Assembly (NCBI RefSeq): GCF_013778455.1
Contig: NZ_JACEHE010000012.1
Span: 1 to 64,000, forward strand
Source of the DNA: Streptomyces himalayensis subsp. himalayensis
Lineage (GTDB): Bacteria > Actinomycetota > Actinomycetes > Streptomycetales > Streptomycetaceae
Length of the DNA: 64,000 bases
Reading direction: 5' to 3'
Shown: piece by piece, positions 43,388-51,588 of the stretch
How positions within the stretch are numbered: position 1 is the first letter of the stretch
How the letters are laid out: every line of letters starts with the position of its first letter
Notes under the pieces: generated by a model
Seen by the model: only the letters and a program-made list of their open reading frames with translations
What the model was told of the DNA's origin: nothing
Databases searched by the model: none
Position numbers and translations under genes: made by a program

Positions 43388-44194
43388 CCTGTCCAGGATC
43401 ACGTAGATCGGGGCGCCGTCCGGACGCGCCGCGCGGATCGACTTGAGCGCCGCCCAGGTGGGGCCGGTGCCTTTGCGGCGCCGGTTGACGCCCCACAGGG
43501 TGTCGTCGCCGACCGAGTAGCAGCCGTGGAAGTAGGTGACGCCGTGGGTGCGGTGGAAGGTTGCCGGCAGCCGGTCCGGCTGTCCCTGCTCAGCCCAGCA
43601 GGACCCGGCGGTCGGGCGGATGCCGAGCGGCCCGAACTCGTCAAAGGCGACGGTCCGTTTGGGGCGCTCGGTCAGCGCGTACTCGATCCGGTCCAGTTTG
43701 GCGTCGAAGTCCGGGTCGGTGGACTCCTTCCACGTCTTGGTCCGTTGGAACGTGATCCCGCGGCGGACCAGCAGGCTGCGCAGGGCCTCGCGCCCGATGC
43801 GTATCGGATGGGCGACGTTACGCCTCAGATGGTCGGCGAGTTTCCGGATCGACCAGCGAGTGAAGGGCTTGCCGAGCTTGGTCGGGCGGGTGGTGGCGGT
43901 CTGGATGACGAACTCCTCGTCATCGGCGTCAAGCAGGCGGGGACGGCCTCCCGCCCACCGAGGGTCCAGGCAGGCCAGCCCGATCTCGTTGAAGCTGTGG
44001 ATCACGTCACGGACGGTGTCCTCGTCCGCCTGCACGAGCCTGGCGATCACCGGGACGCTGTTCCCGCCTGCCGAGGCCAACAGCATCATTGCCCTGCGGA
44101 ACCGCACCGTGCTGGCGCTGCCCCGCCGCACGATCTGCTGCAGCTTCTGTCCCTCCTGCTTGGTCAGCCTGCGAACCCTGACCAGCTCTGCCAT
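43388..44194 (-). pseudogene. IS630-family transposase, 3'-truncated
   Basis: Read on the minus strand from ATG 44194, the N-terminal HTH (RLVQADEDTVRDVIHSFNEIG) and winged part (FTRWSIRKLADHLRR, REALRSLLVRRGI) are intact. The first catalytic Asp is in RTVAFDEFGPLGIRP and the second is at the end of APIYVILD. Directly after that (about 43390) the family sequence stops. The frame then continues to 43217 through DNA antisense to the HAAS gene, so the third acidic residue and roughly 120 residues are missing. It should be inactive. Confidence 0.85.
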
Positions 44195-44252
44195 CCCGCC
44201 TCCGCCGATCGGACGTGTCGTCACATCCAACCGGCGCGAGGCCAGTCAGCAC

Positions 44253-44282
44253 CAACCCGGTGATCATTTCCGGTCACAGCAC
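44253..44282 (-). repeat. Right terminal inverted repeat of the IS630-type element
   Basis: It pairs with 41281-41310 (27 of 30 positions) and is followed by TA at 44283-44284. It lies just upstream of the transposase start. Confidence 0.88.
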
Positions 44283-44331
44283 TAGGCGGCCTCGTAGGGA
44301 TGCGGACCGCTATGCGGCCTCATGGGGATAG
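44283..44331 (+). repeat. Right part of the interrupted 29-bp tandem repeat
   Basis: The end of unit B (44283-44302, TAGGCGGCCTCGTAGGGATG) is followed by unit C (44303-44331, CGGACCGCTATGCGGCCTCA then TGGGGATAG). Unit C contains the last codons (Tyr-Pro-His-Glu-Ala-Ala-stop) of the flavin reductase gene on the minus strand, so units A and B are duplicated gene ends. Confidence 0.8.
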
Positions 44332-44897
44332 CGGGCCAGTGGCGGTTCCTGAGCGAAGAACGTCTTGGCCCGCGCCAGCGCCTTCTCGTCGTTCAGTACG
44401 TCGCCGGGCTTGCTGCCGTTGCCCAGCAGCACCCCGCCGAAACGCATGCCCAGGTACGCGGCCGAGTTGTTCAGGGTGCCGATGAGCGGGTCCGCCACTT
44501 CCTGCTCCTCCTCGGCCAGTGCCGTCACGCCCCACAGCGTCCTCCCGGCCATCCGGGCCCTGAAGTCGAGGCCGGACATGCGAAGCCAGCCCGACCAGTG
44601 GTCGAGGTAGCGCTTCGTATGGGCCGAGACGGAGTACCAGTACAGCGGGGATGCGATGACGATGTCGGTGGCTTCGAGGGTCGCGTCGAGCAGCAGTTCC
44701 ACGTTGTCGCCGGTGGGCCGGACGTGGTCGCTGTAGTGCCGCAGATCCTCGAAGTCGGGGAGGGGGTGCTCCGCGAGGTGCAGCCAGCGCTGCCGCACGT
44801 CACCGGGCAGCTGTTCGGCGGCCTTGCGGGCCAGGATCTCGGTGTTTCCTGAGCTTCGGCTGCTGCCCAGCACGAAAAGGAAGACGCGGCTGCTCAC
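44310..44897 (-). CDS. NADPH-dependent FMN reductase / flavodoxin-like oxidoreductase
   Basis: This 195-residue flavodoxin-fold protein binds FMN through the loop LGSSRSSGNTEILARKAAEQL and the aromatic site SPLYWYSVSAHTKRYLDHW. Relatives are cytosolic NADPH:FMN, quinone or azo reductases. The GTG start at 44897 has two perfect 19-bp direct repeats 32-69 nt upstream, probably its operator. The stop lies in unit C of the tandem repeat described nearby. Confidence 0.88.
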   Translation of the reverse strand: MSSRVFLFVLGSSRSSGNTEILARKAAEQLPGDVRQRWLHLAEHPLPDFEDLRHYSDHVRPTGDNVELLLDATLEATDIVIASPLYWYSVSAHTKRYLDHWSGWLRMSGLDFRARMAGRTLWGVTALAEEEQEVADPLIGTLNNSAAYLGMRFGGVLLGNGSKPGDVLNDEKALARAKTFFAQEPPLARYPHEAA

Positions 44898-44928
44898 GGT
44901 AGGTACCCCCAGTTACTCGCCATACGCG

Positions 44929-44966
44929 ATATGCACGCGCATGCAGTATATGCACGCGCATGCAGT
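44929..44966. promoter_or_regulatory. Two perfect 19-bp direct repeats, putative operator
   Basis: ATATGCACGCGCATGCAGT occurs at 44929-44947 and again at 44948-44966 without a gap. Each unit holds a near-palindromic core TGCACGC/GCATGCA. Position upstream of the flavin reductase start suggests a regulator binding site. The regulator is unknown. Confidence 0.6.
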
Positions 44967-44975
44967 TGTGTCTGC

Positions 44976-45419
44976 TCATCCCGTCAGCGGCTCGACGGGC
45001 GCGTGGCCGTCAGCAGCTCGGTGGACGCCCGGCAGATCAGTGGACGCAGAACTGTTGCCCTCCAGGTCCTGCATGATCACCCACTCGCCCTTGACCCGGA
45101 TCAGCGCGGCCGCGCCCAGCGCTTCCAGCTGTGCGACCTCGGCGTCGCGCTGCCCGGCCGCGGAGTGGACGTCGATGTGGAGGCGGTTCTTGACGGTCTT
45201 CGGTTCCGGTACGCGCTGGCAGAGGATCCGGCGCCCGAGCCCGAGCCCGAGCCCGAGCCCGGTCCCGGTTTCCTCCTCGTACGGGTCGTCCGGGTGCCGT
45301 ACCGCCATGAGGTCCCGCCAGGCGCGCCGGCCGCGGAACTCGAGTATGAGGGATTCCGGGACGGCTCCGAAGCTGAGGAGCCGTTCGATCAGGGCGCTGT
45401 TGTCCTCGACCTCTACCAC
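44976..45419 (-). CDS. VOC-family (glyoxalase-like) protein, N-terminus atypical
   Basis: This 147-residue frame has a C-terminal half that matches the VOC proteins common in Streptomyces: CQRVPEPKTVKNRLHIDVHS, AEVAQLEALGAAALIRVKGEWVIMQDLEGN. The N-terminal 75 residues do not show the expected first beta-alpha-beta unit and contain a Gly-Leu run coded by a GAGCCC hexanucleotide repeat (about 45232-45262). The gene may therefore be a decayed or fused remnant, or the true start and frame may differ. Related proteins bind metals or small toxins. Confidence 0.5.
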   Translation of the reverse strand: MVEVEDNSALIERLLSFGAVPESLILEFRGRRAWRDLMAVRHPDDPYEEETGTGLGLGLGLGRRILCQRVPEPKTVKNRLHIDVHSAAGQRDAEVAQLEALGAAALIRVKGEWVIMQDLEGNSSASTDLPGVHRAADGHAPVEPLTG

Positions 45420-45465
45420 AACATGGGACGTGACTCGATCATGGCTGTTGCTCAGGACAGTGATA

Positions 45466-45534
45466 GGCAGATCCGGGCCAGCTCCGGCGGCTGTGGCCTG
45501 GCCTTACCGAGGTCGCGAGTGGCCCGGATCTGCC
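45466..45534. repeat. 69-bp inverted-repeat structure, possible MITE or IS-end remnant
   Basis: Perfect 15-bp arms GGCAGATCCGGGCCA (45466-45480) and TGGCCCGGATCTGCC (45520-45534) enclose 39 bp. With one mismatch the match extends four bases further outward. It lies in a gene-free stretch (45420-45657) between degenerate genes and has no coding potential. Confidence 0.55.
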
Positions 45535-45657
45535 AATCCCGCGATGGCTCCACCACACAACTTTGAGGACCCGCTAGACACGCCCTTTGAGCGGCCCGCT
45601 ACCTGCACGTCCAAGACCATGGAAATACCTCGCGCAGCCCGTGCTGGTGACCGTGAC

Positions 45658-46266
45658 TCACCGCGTCACACCAAAGCCGCTGCTGCCGGAAACCGCATCG
45701 CTCAGGCCTTCGCCGATCCGTCGCATGGCGGTCAGCACGAGGTCGCGCGGGTCCCGGCCGTTCTCGGGCCAGTTGGCCACAACCGCGTAGGCGAAGCTCC
45801 CCTCCGGCCCGTCGACGAACCCCACATCCGCACGCACGCCAGCGTCCGTGCCGGTCTTGTTGCGCAGGAGGAGTCCGCGGTCGCTCTCGACATGCGACAG
45901 CGGGTCGAGCCCGAACGCTGACGCAACCATCGAAAGATCGGTATCCGTGGCCAACCATCGGCTCATCCTGTCCGACGTGCCAGGAGAGAGGAGCTCCCGT
46001 CGGCTCACCAGGCTCATGAACTGTGACAGTTCGCCGGCGGATCCAATCGACAGGCCCGGAGGATGCTCCGACCCTCGTTGGTCCCGGACACGGTCGAGGA
46101 GCGCGGTGTTAGTGAGCCCCAAGTCTTTGGCGAGCTGCTTGACCTGGTCCAGGCCGATTCGTTCCAGGAGCACGTTGGTAGCCAAGTTGTCGCTCACGCT
46201 TGCCACGAGGACCGCCAGGTCGTCGACGGGCAGGCTGTCTTGCGTCAGGTGTTGAAGTGCCGCCAA
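45658..46266 (-). pseudogene. Class A beta-lactamase-like gene, 5'-truncated
   Basis: A 202-residue frame carries the SDN motif (ASVSDNLATNVLLERIG), an omega-loop-like region with a Glu after DRVRDQRG, and the KTG motif in LLLRNKTGTDAGVRADVGF. The N-terminal 80 or so residues with the signal peptide and the catalytic Ser-x-x-Lys are absent. The sequence upstream of 46266 is unrelated and runs into another fragment. Without the Ser-x-x-Lys it cannot act as a beta-lactamase; a decayed gene is the simplest reading. Confidence 0.75.
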
Positions 46267-46317
46267 GGGCGGCCCGATTTCAAAGCCGGAGGGCTTTTCG
46301 ACCCGGCAGTTACCGGC

Positions 46318-46635
46318 ATGGATGCGCCGTTCGCTGATTTATATCGCATCTTGTGGTTCTTTGAGCGAGCCGAGATGAACATTCGGTTCAAGCTGGTGGA
46401 CCCGGAAGTTTTCTTCGAAGCTGCGGGGTTCCATTGCTGGTGGTGGGGGCAGCTTCTCCGGAATGTGCATGGGCCGAAGGCCGTAGCTGCGCCACACCAA
46501 TTAGCTCCGCAAGCGGCCGAATGGGCAAAGAGCGCCGGTGTGTATACGGGCTGGCTCGCCCACTGTCCGACCGATTTCAACGGAGGCCCCGCGGTTGAGT
46601 TCGACACCACGGAACCCCCAGGAGGTTCCGCGTAA
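46318..46635 (+). pseudogene. Orphan C-terminal fragment of a hypothetical protein
   Basis: A frame of about 105 residues from ATG 46318 (MDAPFADLYRILWFFERAEM, FHCWWWGQLLRNVHGPKAV, PQAAEWAKSAGVYTGWLAHC) looks like real protein. Its start abuts the broken beta-lactamase, and the frame continues upstream without a plausible start. Base composition is lower in GC than the core genes. No family is recognised. Confidence 0.45.
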
Positions 46636-46870
46636 ACTGAAACCCGCAGGCGTGGAAACTGGGCGATCATGAGAGTCGAGTGAGGGTGAGACGAGGAAAC
46701 TGGACTAGAGACCTAATTTCCTGCCGGATCCAGGTTGATGCGGCGAGGCGCCGGGTATACGGGTGGCGGCATCCGTAGATCTTCTCTCGTCGCTTGAAAC
46801 GTGGATGGCGGAGCCCCACATTTCTCGCTTCAGTGGCCGGGAGTGTGGGACTCCTGCTGTTTCAGAGGGC
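46636..46870. other. Gene-free stretch, relatively AT-rich
   Basis: These 235 bp hold no convincing gene. A GGAAACTGG motif occurs twice (about 46658 and 46695) with no further repeat, so this is not a CRISPR. Confidence 0.4.
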
Positions 46871-47203
46871 TTACGGCTGGCGCCGCAGGCTGGCTCTCAG
46901 CGCCTTGCTCAACGTCCTTGCGGAATCGCTGGTCATTGGCAGTCGTTCCCCGCGCAGTTCTGCGACCTTCACGGCATCGGCTACGGCGTGAGCCAAGTAC
47001 CGGACAGCGACGCGGAGTTCGGCGAGGGAGGCGTAGGGGTCCGCTGCCAGCGCTGTTGCTCGCTCCGCGTCCTCCTGCGCAGTGAGCAGCATGCCTTCTT
47101 CCATGGCGTCGGCGATGCCGTTGACGATGCCGTCCCCGGGCGTCACGTACGCGTGTCCGCCGTTCTCGGCGCCCCAGGGAAGCCGTCGCAGATGGTTGAT
47201 CAT
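46871..47203 (-). CDS. Small conserved hypothetical protein
   Basis: This 110-residue, helix-rich protein (GIVNGIADAMEEGMLLTAQE, AELRVAVRYLAHAVADAVKVAELRGERL) has no signal peptide or known motif. Its ATG overlaps the stop of the preceding small gene (ATGA), so the two form an operon divergent from a GntR regulator. This three-gene arrangement recurs in Streptomyces accessory regions as far as I recall. Confidence 0.65.
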   Translation of the reverse strand: MINHLRRLPWGAENGGHAYVTPGDGIVNGIADAMEEGMLLTAQEDAERATALAADPYASLAELRVAVRYLAHAVADAVKVAELRGERLPMTSDSARTLSKALRASLRRQP

Positions 47204-47478
47204 GCCGACACCGCCGGGATGTAGTCCTGGCCCATCGTGGCCAGCACAAGAGCCCGTCGCCGCTCCCTCTGGCGCTGCCTTTCCTCATGGCGTTCAAGGT
47301 GGACCAGGTAGGGCCGGACGAGCGGCAGGCCGTCAGCGTTGATCACGTCAGCGGGACGTACGGATCGGAGTGTGGGAAGCGCGTGGGGGACGTGTTGGGC
47401 TGGCTGTGTGGGCGCAGCACGGTGCTTGCCTCGGGCGGGGAGGAAGAGGGTCAGGATCCATTCGAGTAGGGTTCGCAT
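47200..47478 (-). CDS. Small hypothetical protein with N-terminal hydrophobic segment
   Basis: This 92-residue protein starts MRTLLEWILTLFLPARGKHR, a short hydrophobic segment followed by basic residues, then a Pro/Arg-rich middle and a charged helix (HLERHEERQRQRERRRALVL). The ATG at 47478 has GGAG about 10 nt upstream; in-frame ATGs at 47508 and 47529 are less likely. It is the first gene of the operon divergent from the GntR gene. Confidence 0.6.
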   Translation of the reverse strand: MRTLLEWILTLFLPARGKHRAAPTQPAQHVPHALPTLRSVRPADVINADGLPLVRPYLVHLERHEERQRQRERRRALVLATMGQDYIPAVSA

Positions 47479-47566
47479 TCGTCGGCACGCTCCGTTCGTG
47501 TCGGCCATGCCCCGGGGGTGTTCCCGCACCCGCCGGGGTCTTTCCGTAGGTGCATGGTAGCGACTT

Positions 47567-47591
47567 GTATCGATACGTATCTAGACGTATC
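47567..47591. promoter_or_regulatory. Triple GTATC operator between GntR gene and small-gene operon
   Basis: GTATC occurs at 47567, 47577 and 47587, exactly 10 bp apart, with GATAC between the first two, making an inverted repeat as well. One helical turn spacing puts all three on one face of the DNA. It lies 42 nt before the GntR start and 89 nt before the divergent gene. Confidence 0.65.
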
Positions 47592-47632
47592 TCAAAGTGC
47601 CGACTCGAAGGAGTACACCTAGCTTTCGAGCT

Positions 47633-47908
47633 ATGGCCATTGATCCTGATGCGGAGATTGATCACGGCGCTCCACTGACGCCGTACCGGCAGCTTGCTGA
47701 GATCTTGCGTGCGCGCATTCAGCGCGGGGACTGGGCGCCGGGGAGGGCGATCGCGTCGGAAACGCAGCTCGTACAGCAATACGGGCTGGCCCGGTCAACG
47801 GTGCGTCGCGCCATCGCCGTGCTCGTCGATGAGGGGCTTGTGTTCACCGTGCCCCAGCGTGGGACCTACGTGACGCTGTCCTCTGAGGGGCGCTCAGAGG
47901 ACTCGTAG
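47633..47908 (+). CDS. Short GntR-family regulator (winged HTH only)
   Basis: This 91-residue protein is just the GntR winged helix: PYRQLAEILRARIQRGDWAPG, SETQLVQQYGLARSTVRRAIAVLVDEGLV, then the wing VPQRGTYVT. The effector domain of normal GntR proteins is missing, which is usual for a group of short Streptomyces regulators next to small hypothetical genes. It likely binds the triple GTATC site. Confidence 0.85.
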   Translation: MAIDPDAEIDHGAPLTPYRQLAEILRARIQRGDWAPGRAIASETQLVQQYGLARSTVRRAIAVLVDEGLVFTVPQRGTYVTLSSEGRSEDS

Positions 47909-47958
47909 CCGCTGGTCAGCCCGGCGACGGGGAGCGTCGGCGCGCGGCGCGGCGGCCG

Positions 47959-48924
47959 TCAGGCCGTCCGCTCCCGCGCCGGAGCCGATTCCGCGGTGCG
48001 CGGCGAAGTCGCGCCACGCAGCGCCTCCGCCTCCACCCGTGACCTGTGGGTGGTCCGCAGCGCATCCCAGGTCAGCATGGCGAGTGCCAGCCACACCAGG
48101 GCGAAGCCCGCCCACCGCTCGGGCGGCATGGCCTCGTGGAAGTAGAAGATGCCCAGCAGGAACTGGAAGACCGGCGCCAGATACTGCAGCAGCCCCAGCG
48201 TGGACAGCGGCACCCGGATCGCCGCCGCACCGAAGCACACCAGGGGAGCGGCCGTCACGATGCCCGTGGCCGCAAGGAGCGCCGCGTGCCCCGCGCCCTC
48301 GGCACCGAACGTGGACCGGCCCTGCGAGCCGAGCCACAGCAGATAGGCGAGCGCGGGCAGGAACTGGATCGCGGTCTCGGCGGCCAGCGACTCGAGTCCG
48401 CCGAGGTTGACCTTCTTCTTCACCAGGCCGTACGTCGCGAACGAGAAGGCGAGCACGAGCGAGATCCACGGCGGCCGGCCGTAGCCGACCGTGAGCACCA
48501 CGACCGCCGCGAAGGCGATGCCGACGGCGGCCCATTGGACGGGCCGCAGACGCTCCTTCAGCAGTAGGACGCCCATGGCGATGGTGACCAGCGGATTGAT
48601 GAAGTAGCCGAGTGAGGTCTCGACGACGTGGCCGGCGTTCACGGCCCAGATGTAGACGCCCCAGTTGACGGTGATGACGGTCGCGGCGACCGCGATGAGC
48701 CCCAGTTTGCGCGGCTGCCGGATCAGCTCGCCGGCCCAGGCCCAGCGCCGCATCACCAGCAGCGCGACGCCCACGACGCCGAGCGACCACACCATGCGGT
48801 GCGCGAGGATCTCGCCGGCCGCTGCGGGCTTGAGGAGGGGCCAGAAGAGAGGGACGAGCCCCCAGGCGCCGTATGCCGCGAAGCCGTTCAGCAGACCTAT
48901 CCGCTGCTCACTCTTCGGCTTCAC
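47959..48924 (-). CDS. rarD: RarD-type permease (EamA/DMT superfamily)
   Basis: This 321-residue membrane protein has ten helices in two EamA halves. It begins GLLNGFAAYGAWGLVPLFWPLL and includes VNWGVYIWAVNAGHVVETSLGYFINPLV and VPLSTLGLLQYLAPVFQFLLGIF, both typical of RarD. Homologues are linked to chloramphenicol tolerance in E. coli, but the true substrate is not settled. The charged C-terminal 35 residues are cytoplasmic. It is preceded by the terminator of the NmrA-type gene. Confidence 0.88.
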   Translation of the reverse strand: MKPKSEQRIGLLNGFAAYGAWGLVPLFWPLLKPAAAGEILAHRMVWSLGVVGVALLVMRRWAWAGELIRQPRKLGLIAVAATVITVNWGVYIWAVNAGHVVETSLGYFINPLVTIAMGVLLLKERLRPVQWAAVGIAFAAVVVLTVGYGRPPWISLVLAFSFATYGLVKKKVNLGGLESLAAETAIQFLPALAYLLWLGSQGRSTFGAEGAGHAALLAATGIVTAAPLVCFGAAAIRVPLSTLGLLQYLAPVFQFLLGIFYFHEAMPPERWAGFALVWLALAMLTWDALRTTHRSRVEAEALRGATSPRTAESAPARERTA

Positions 48925-48972
48925 GGGACCCCTCCTCCAGGCACGGCAACTCCACGAAGGTAACGCCGAAAA

Positions 48973-49017
48973 CCCCGCCTGTCATGCCCGTATCGCAATA
49001 CGGTCATGACAGGCGGG
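48973..49017. terminator. Strong hairpin terminator downstream of the NmrA-type gene
   Basis: Arms CCCCGCCTGTCATG and CATGACAGGCGGGG (14 bp perfect) enclose an inner CGTAT/ATACG stem. It separates the NmrA-type gene from rarD, both on the minus strand. Confidence 0.8.
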
Positions 49018-49061
49018 GAGTCCCCGAGGAGGCGGGGTCGTGGGGCCCGGGGGCCGGGGGC

Positions 49062-49916
49062 TCAGCCCTTGAGCGCGGCGGCGATCGCGTCCGCGATCGG
49101 CGTGGTCGGGCGGCCGGTCAGCCGGGACAGGTCGCCGCTGGTGACGGCCAGCTCGCCCTTCTCGATGGACGTGTCGACGCCCGCCAGGATCGCGGCGAGG
49201 GGCTCGGGCAGTCCGGCGCCGGTCAGGATGCCGACAAGGGCCTCGGCGGGAACGGCGTTGTAGACGATCTCCTTGCCGGTCTGCTTGCTCAGCTCGGCGG
49301 CGTACTCGGCGAAGCTCCACGCGGTGTCGCCGCTCAGCTCGTACGTCTTGTTCTCGTGGCCCTCGCCGGTCAGCACGGCGACGGCGGCGGCCGCGTAGTC
49401 CGCGCGCGCGGCGGAGGCGACCTTGCCCTCACCGGCGGCGGCGACCACTGCGTTGTGCTCAAGGACGGGGGCGAGCTGCTCGGTGTAGTTCTCGTTGTAC
49501 CAACCGTTGCGCAGCAGGACATACGGCACACCGGAGTCGAGGATCGCCTGCTCGGTGCCCCGGTGGTCGTCGGCCAGTGCGGCCGTCAGGCTGCCGGAGG
49601 CGCTGGTGTACGCGAAGAGCGCGACGCCGGCCGCCTTGGCGGCGTCGAGGACGACCTTGTGCTGGCCGACGCGGCCCTTGTCGAACTCGTTGCCCGAGAT
49701 GAGCAGCACCTTGTCCCCGGCGGAGAAGAGCCCGTCGAAGGTCTCGGGGGCGTTGTAGTCGGCGATCGCGATCTTCACGCCACGGGCCGCGAAGCCGGCA
49801 CCCTTCTCCTCGCTGCGGACGACGGCGGTGATCTGGTCGGCCGGGACCTTCTCCAGCAGCCCCTCGATGACGAAACGGCCGAGGTGTCCGGTGGCTCCGG
49901 TGACGATGATGCTCAT
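49062..49916 (-). CDS. NmrA-family NAD(P)H:quinone oxidoreductase (QOR2/YtfG-like)
   Basis: This 284-residue atypical short-chain dehydrogenase has its dinucleotide site in MSIIVTGATGHLGRFVIEGLL. NmrA/QOR2 landmarks are YTSASGSLTAALADDHRGTE, VLLRNGWYNENYTEQL and YELSGDTAWSFAEYA. Such enzymes reduce quinones with NADPH or sense redox cofactors. It is divergent from an HxlR regulator, the same pairing as ytfG/ytfH (qorB/qorR) in other bacteria, so electrophile or quinone stress control is likely. The start is at 49916. Confidence 0.88.
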   Translation of the reverse strand: MSIIVTGATGHLGRFVIEGLLEKVPADQITAVVRSEEKGAGFAARGVKIAIADYNAPETFDGLFSAGDKVLLISGNEFDKGRVGQHKVVLDAAKAAGVALFAYTSASGSLTAALADDHRGTEQAILDSGVPYVLLRNGWYNENYTEQLAPVLEHNAVVAAAGEGKVASAARADYAAAAVAVLTGEGHENKTYELSGDTAWSFAEYAAELSKQTGKEIVYNAVPAEALVGILTGAGLPEPLAAILAGVDTSIEKGELAVTSGDLSRLTGRPTTPIADAIAAALKG

Positions 49917-49994
49917 GACTGACAACTCCTGTAAGTGCGGTATGCGACTCTTTCGATCTGACACTCACCCTAGGAGATGCACTAACTCTTCGAA

Positions 49995-50019
49995 AGTACC
50001 CACTTTGAAGTAAGGTACT
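49995..50019. promoter_or_regulatory. Putative HxlR operator
   Basis: The inverted repeat AGTACC-N13-GGTACT lies immediately upstream of the HxlR gene and 79 nt before the divergent reductase gene. HxlR-family regulators such as QorR/YodB bind comparable sites. Confidence 0.55.
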
Positions 50020-50022
50020 GGC

Positions 50023-50424
50023 ATGGCCGTAAGCGATGCAGCAGGCAGCAAGACGACAGCCGGCAAGTGGGACCTCGGCGCCGAGGCGATGTGCCCGTAC
50101 CGCCTCGTCCTGGAGCACGTCACCAGCCGCTGGGGCGTTCTCGTTCTGATCGAGCTCCTCGAGCGCTCGTACCGCTTCAGTGAGCTGCGTCGCGCCATCG
50201 GCCGCGTCAGCGAGAAGATGCTCACGCAGACCCTGCAGACGCTGGAACGCGACGGCCTCGTCCACCGGGACGCGAAGCCGGTCATTCCCCCGCGCGTCGA
50301 CTACTCCCTCACCGACCTGGGCCGCGAGGCCGCCGAGCAGGTCCGGGCACTGGCCCTGTGGACGCACGAGCGGATGGACGACGTGACGAAGGCCCGCCAG
50401 GCATACGACGAGGCGCGGGCCTGA
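50023..50424 (+). CDS. HxlR-family redox-type regulator
   Basis: This 133-residue winged-helix protein reads MCPYRLVLEHVTSRWGVLVLIELLE, FSELRRAIGRVSEKMLTQTLQTLERDGLVHR, PPRVDYSLTDLGREAAEQV. The Cys before the first helix is in the place used for thiol sensing in QorR/YodB-like members. It is divergent from the quinone reductase gene, which it probably represses until oxidised. Confidence 0.9.
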   Translation: MAVSDAAGSKTTAGKWDLGAEAMCPYRLVLEHVTSRWGVLVLIELLERSYRFSELRRAIGRVSEKMLTQTLQTLERDGLVHRDAKPVIPPRVDYSLTDLGREAAEQVRALALWTHERMDDVTKARQAYDEARA

Positions 50425-50444
50425 AGCCGGGCGTACGACACGGA

Positions 50445-50486
50445 GAGGCCCGGACCTGAAGCGTCAGGGCTTCGGGTCCGGGCCTC
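50445..50486. terminator. Bidirectional hairpin terminator
   Basis: An 18-bp stem (GAGGCCCGGACCTGAAGC with GCTTCGGGTCCGGGCCTC, one G-U pair) and a 6-nt loop lie between the convergent HxlR and korB genes. Confidence 0.85.
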
Positions 50487-50514
50487 ATGCCTTGTGTGGC
50501 CTGGGTGCCGGCGG

Positions 50515-51580
<1,066 letters not shown>

Positions 51581-51588
<8 letters not shown>

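Larger units (their letters stand above)
41281..44282. mobile_element. IS630-type element with passenger genes (3,002 bp)
   Basis: Both ends carry a 30-bp inverted repeat beginning GTGCT(C/G)TGACC(A/G)GAAA and ending GATCACCGGGTTG, identical at 27 of 30 positions. TA stands immediately outside each end (41279-41280, 44283-44284), as expected for the TA duplication of IS630/Tc1 elements. The right third is an IS630 transposase gene on the minus strand that has lost its 3' part. The left two thirds hold three or four unrelated genes. Flanking bases join perfectly as a host tandem repeat if the element is removed. It is much longer than a normal 1.1-kb IS630. Confidence 0.82.

Noticed and set aside
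45232..45262. Phase-variable microsatellite (GAGCCC hexamers) in the VOC gene
   Set aside because: Changes in a six-base unit keep the frame, so it would not switch the gene on or off; the repeat is noted in the gene entry only.
46650..46705. CRISPR-like repeated GGAAACTGG
   Set aside because: Only two short copies with no regular spacing or longer repeat.
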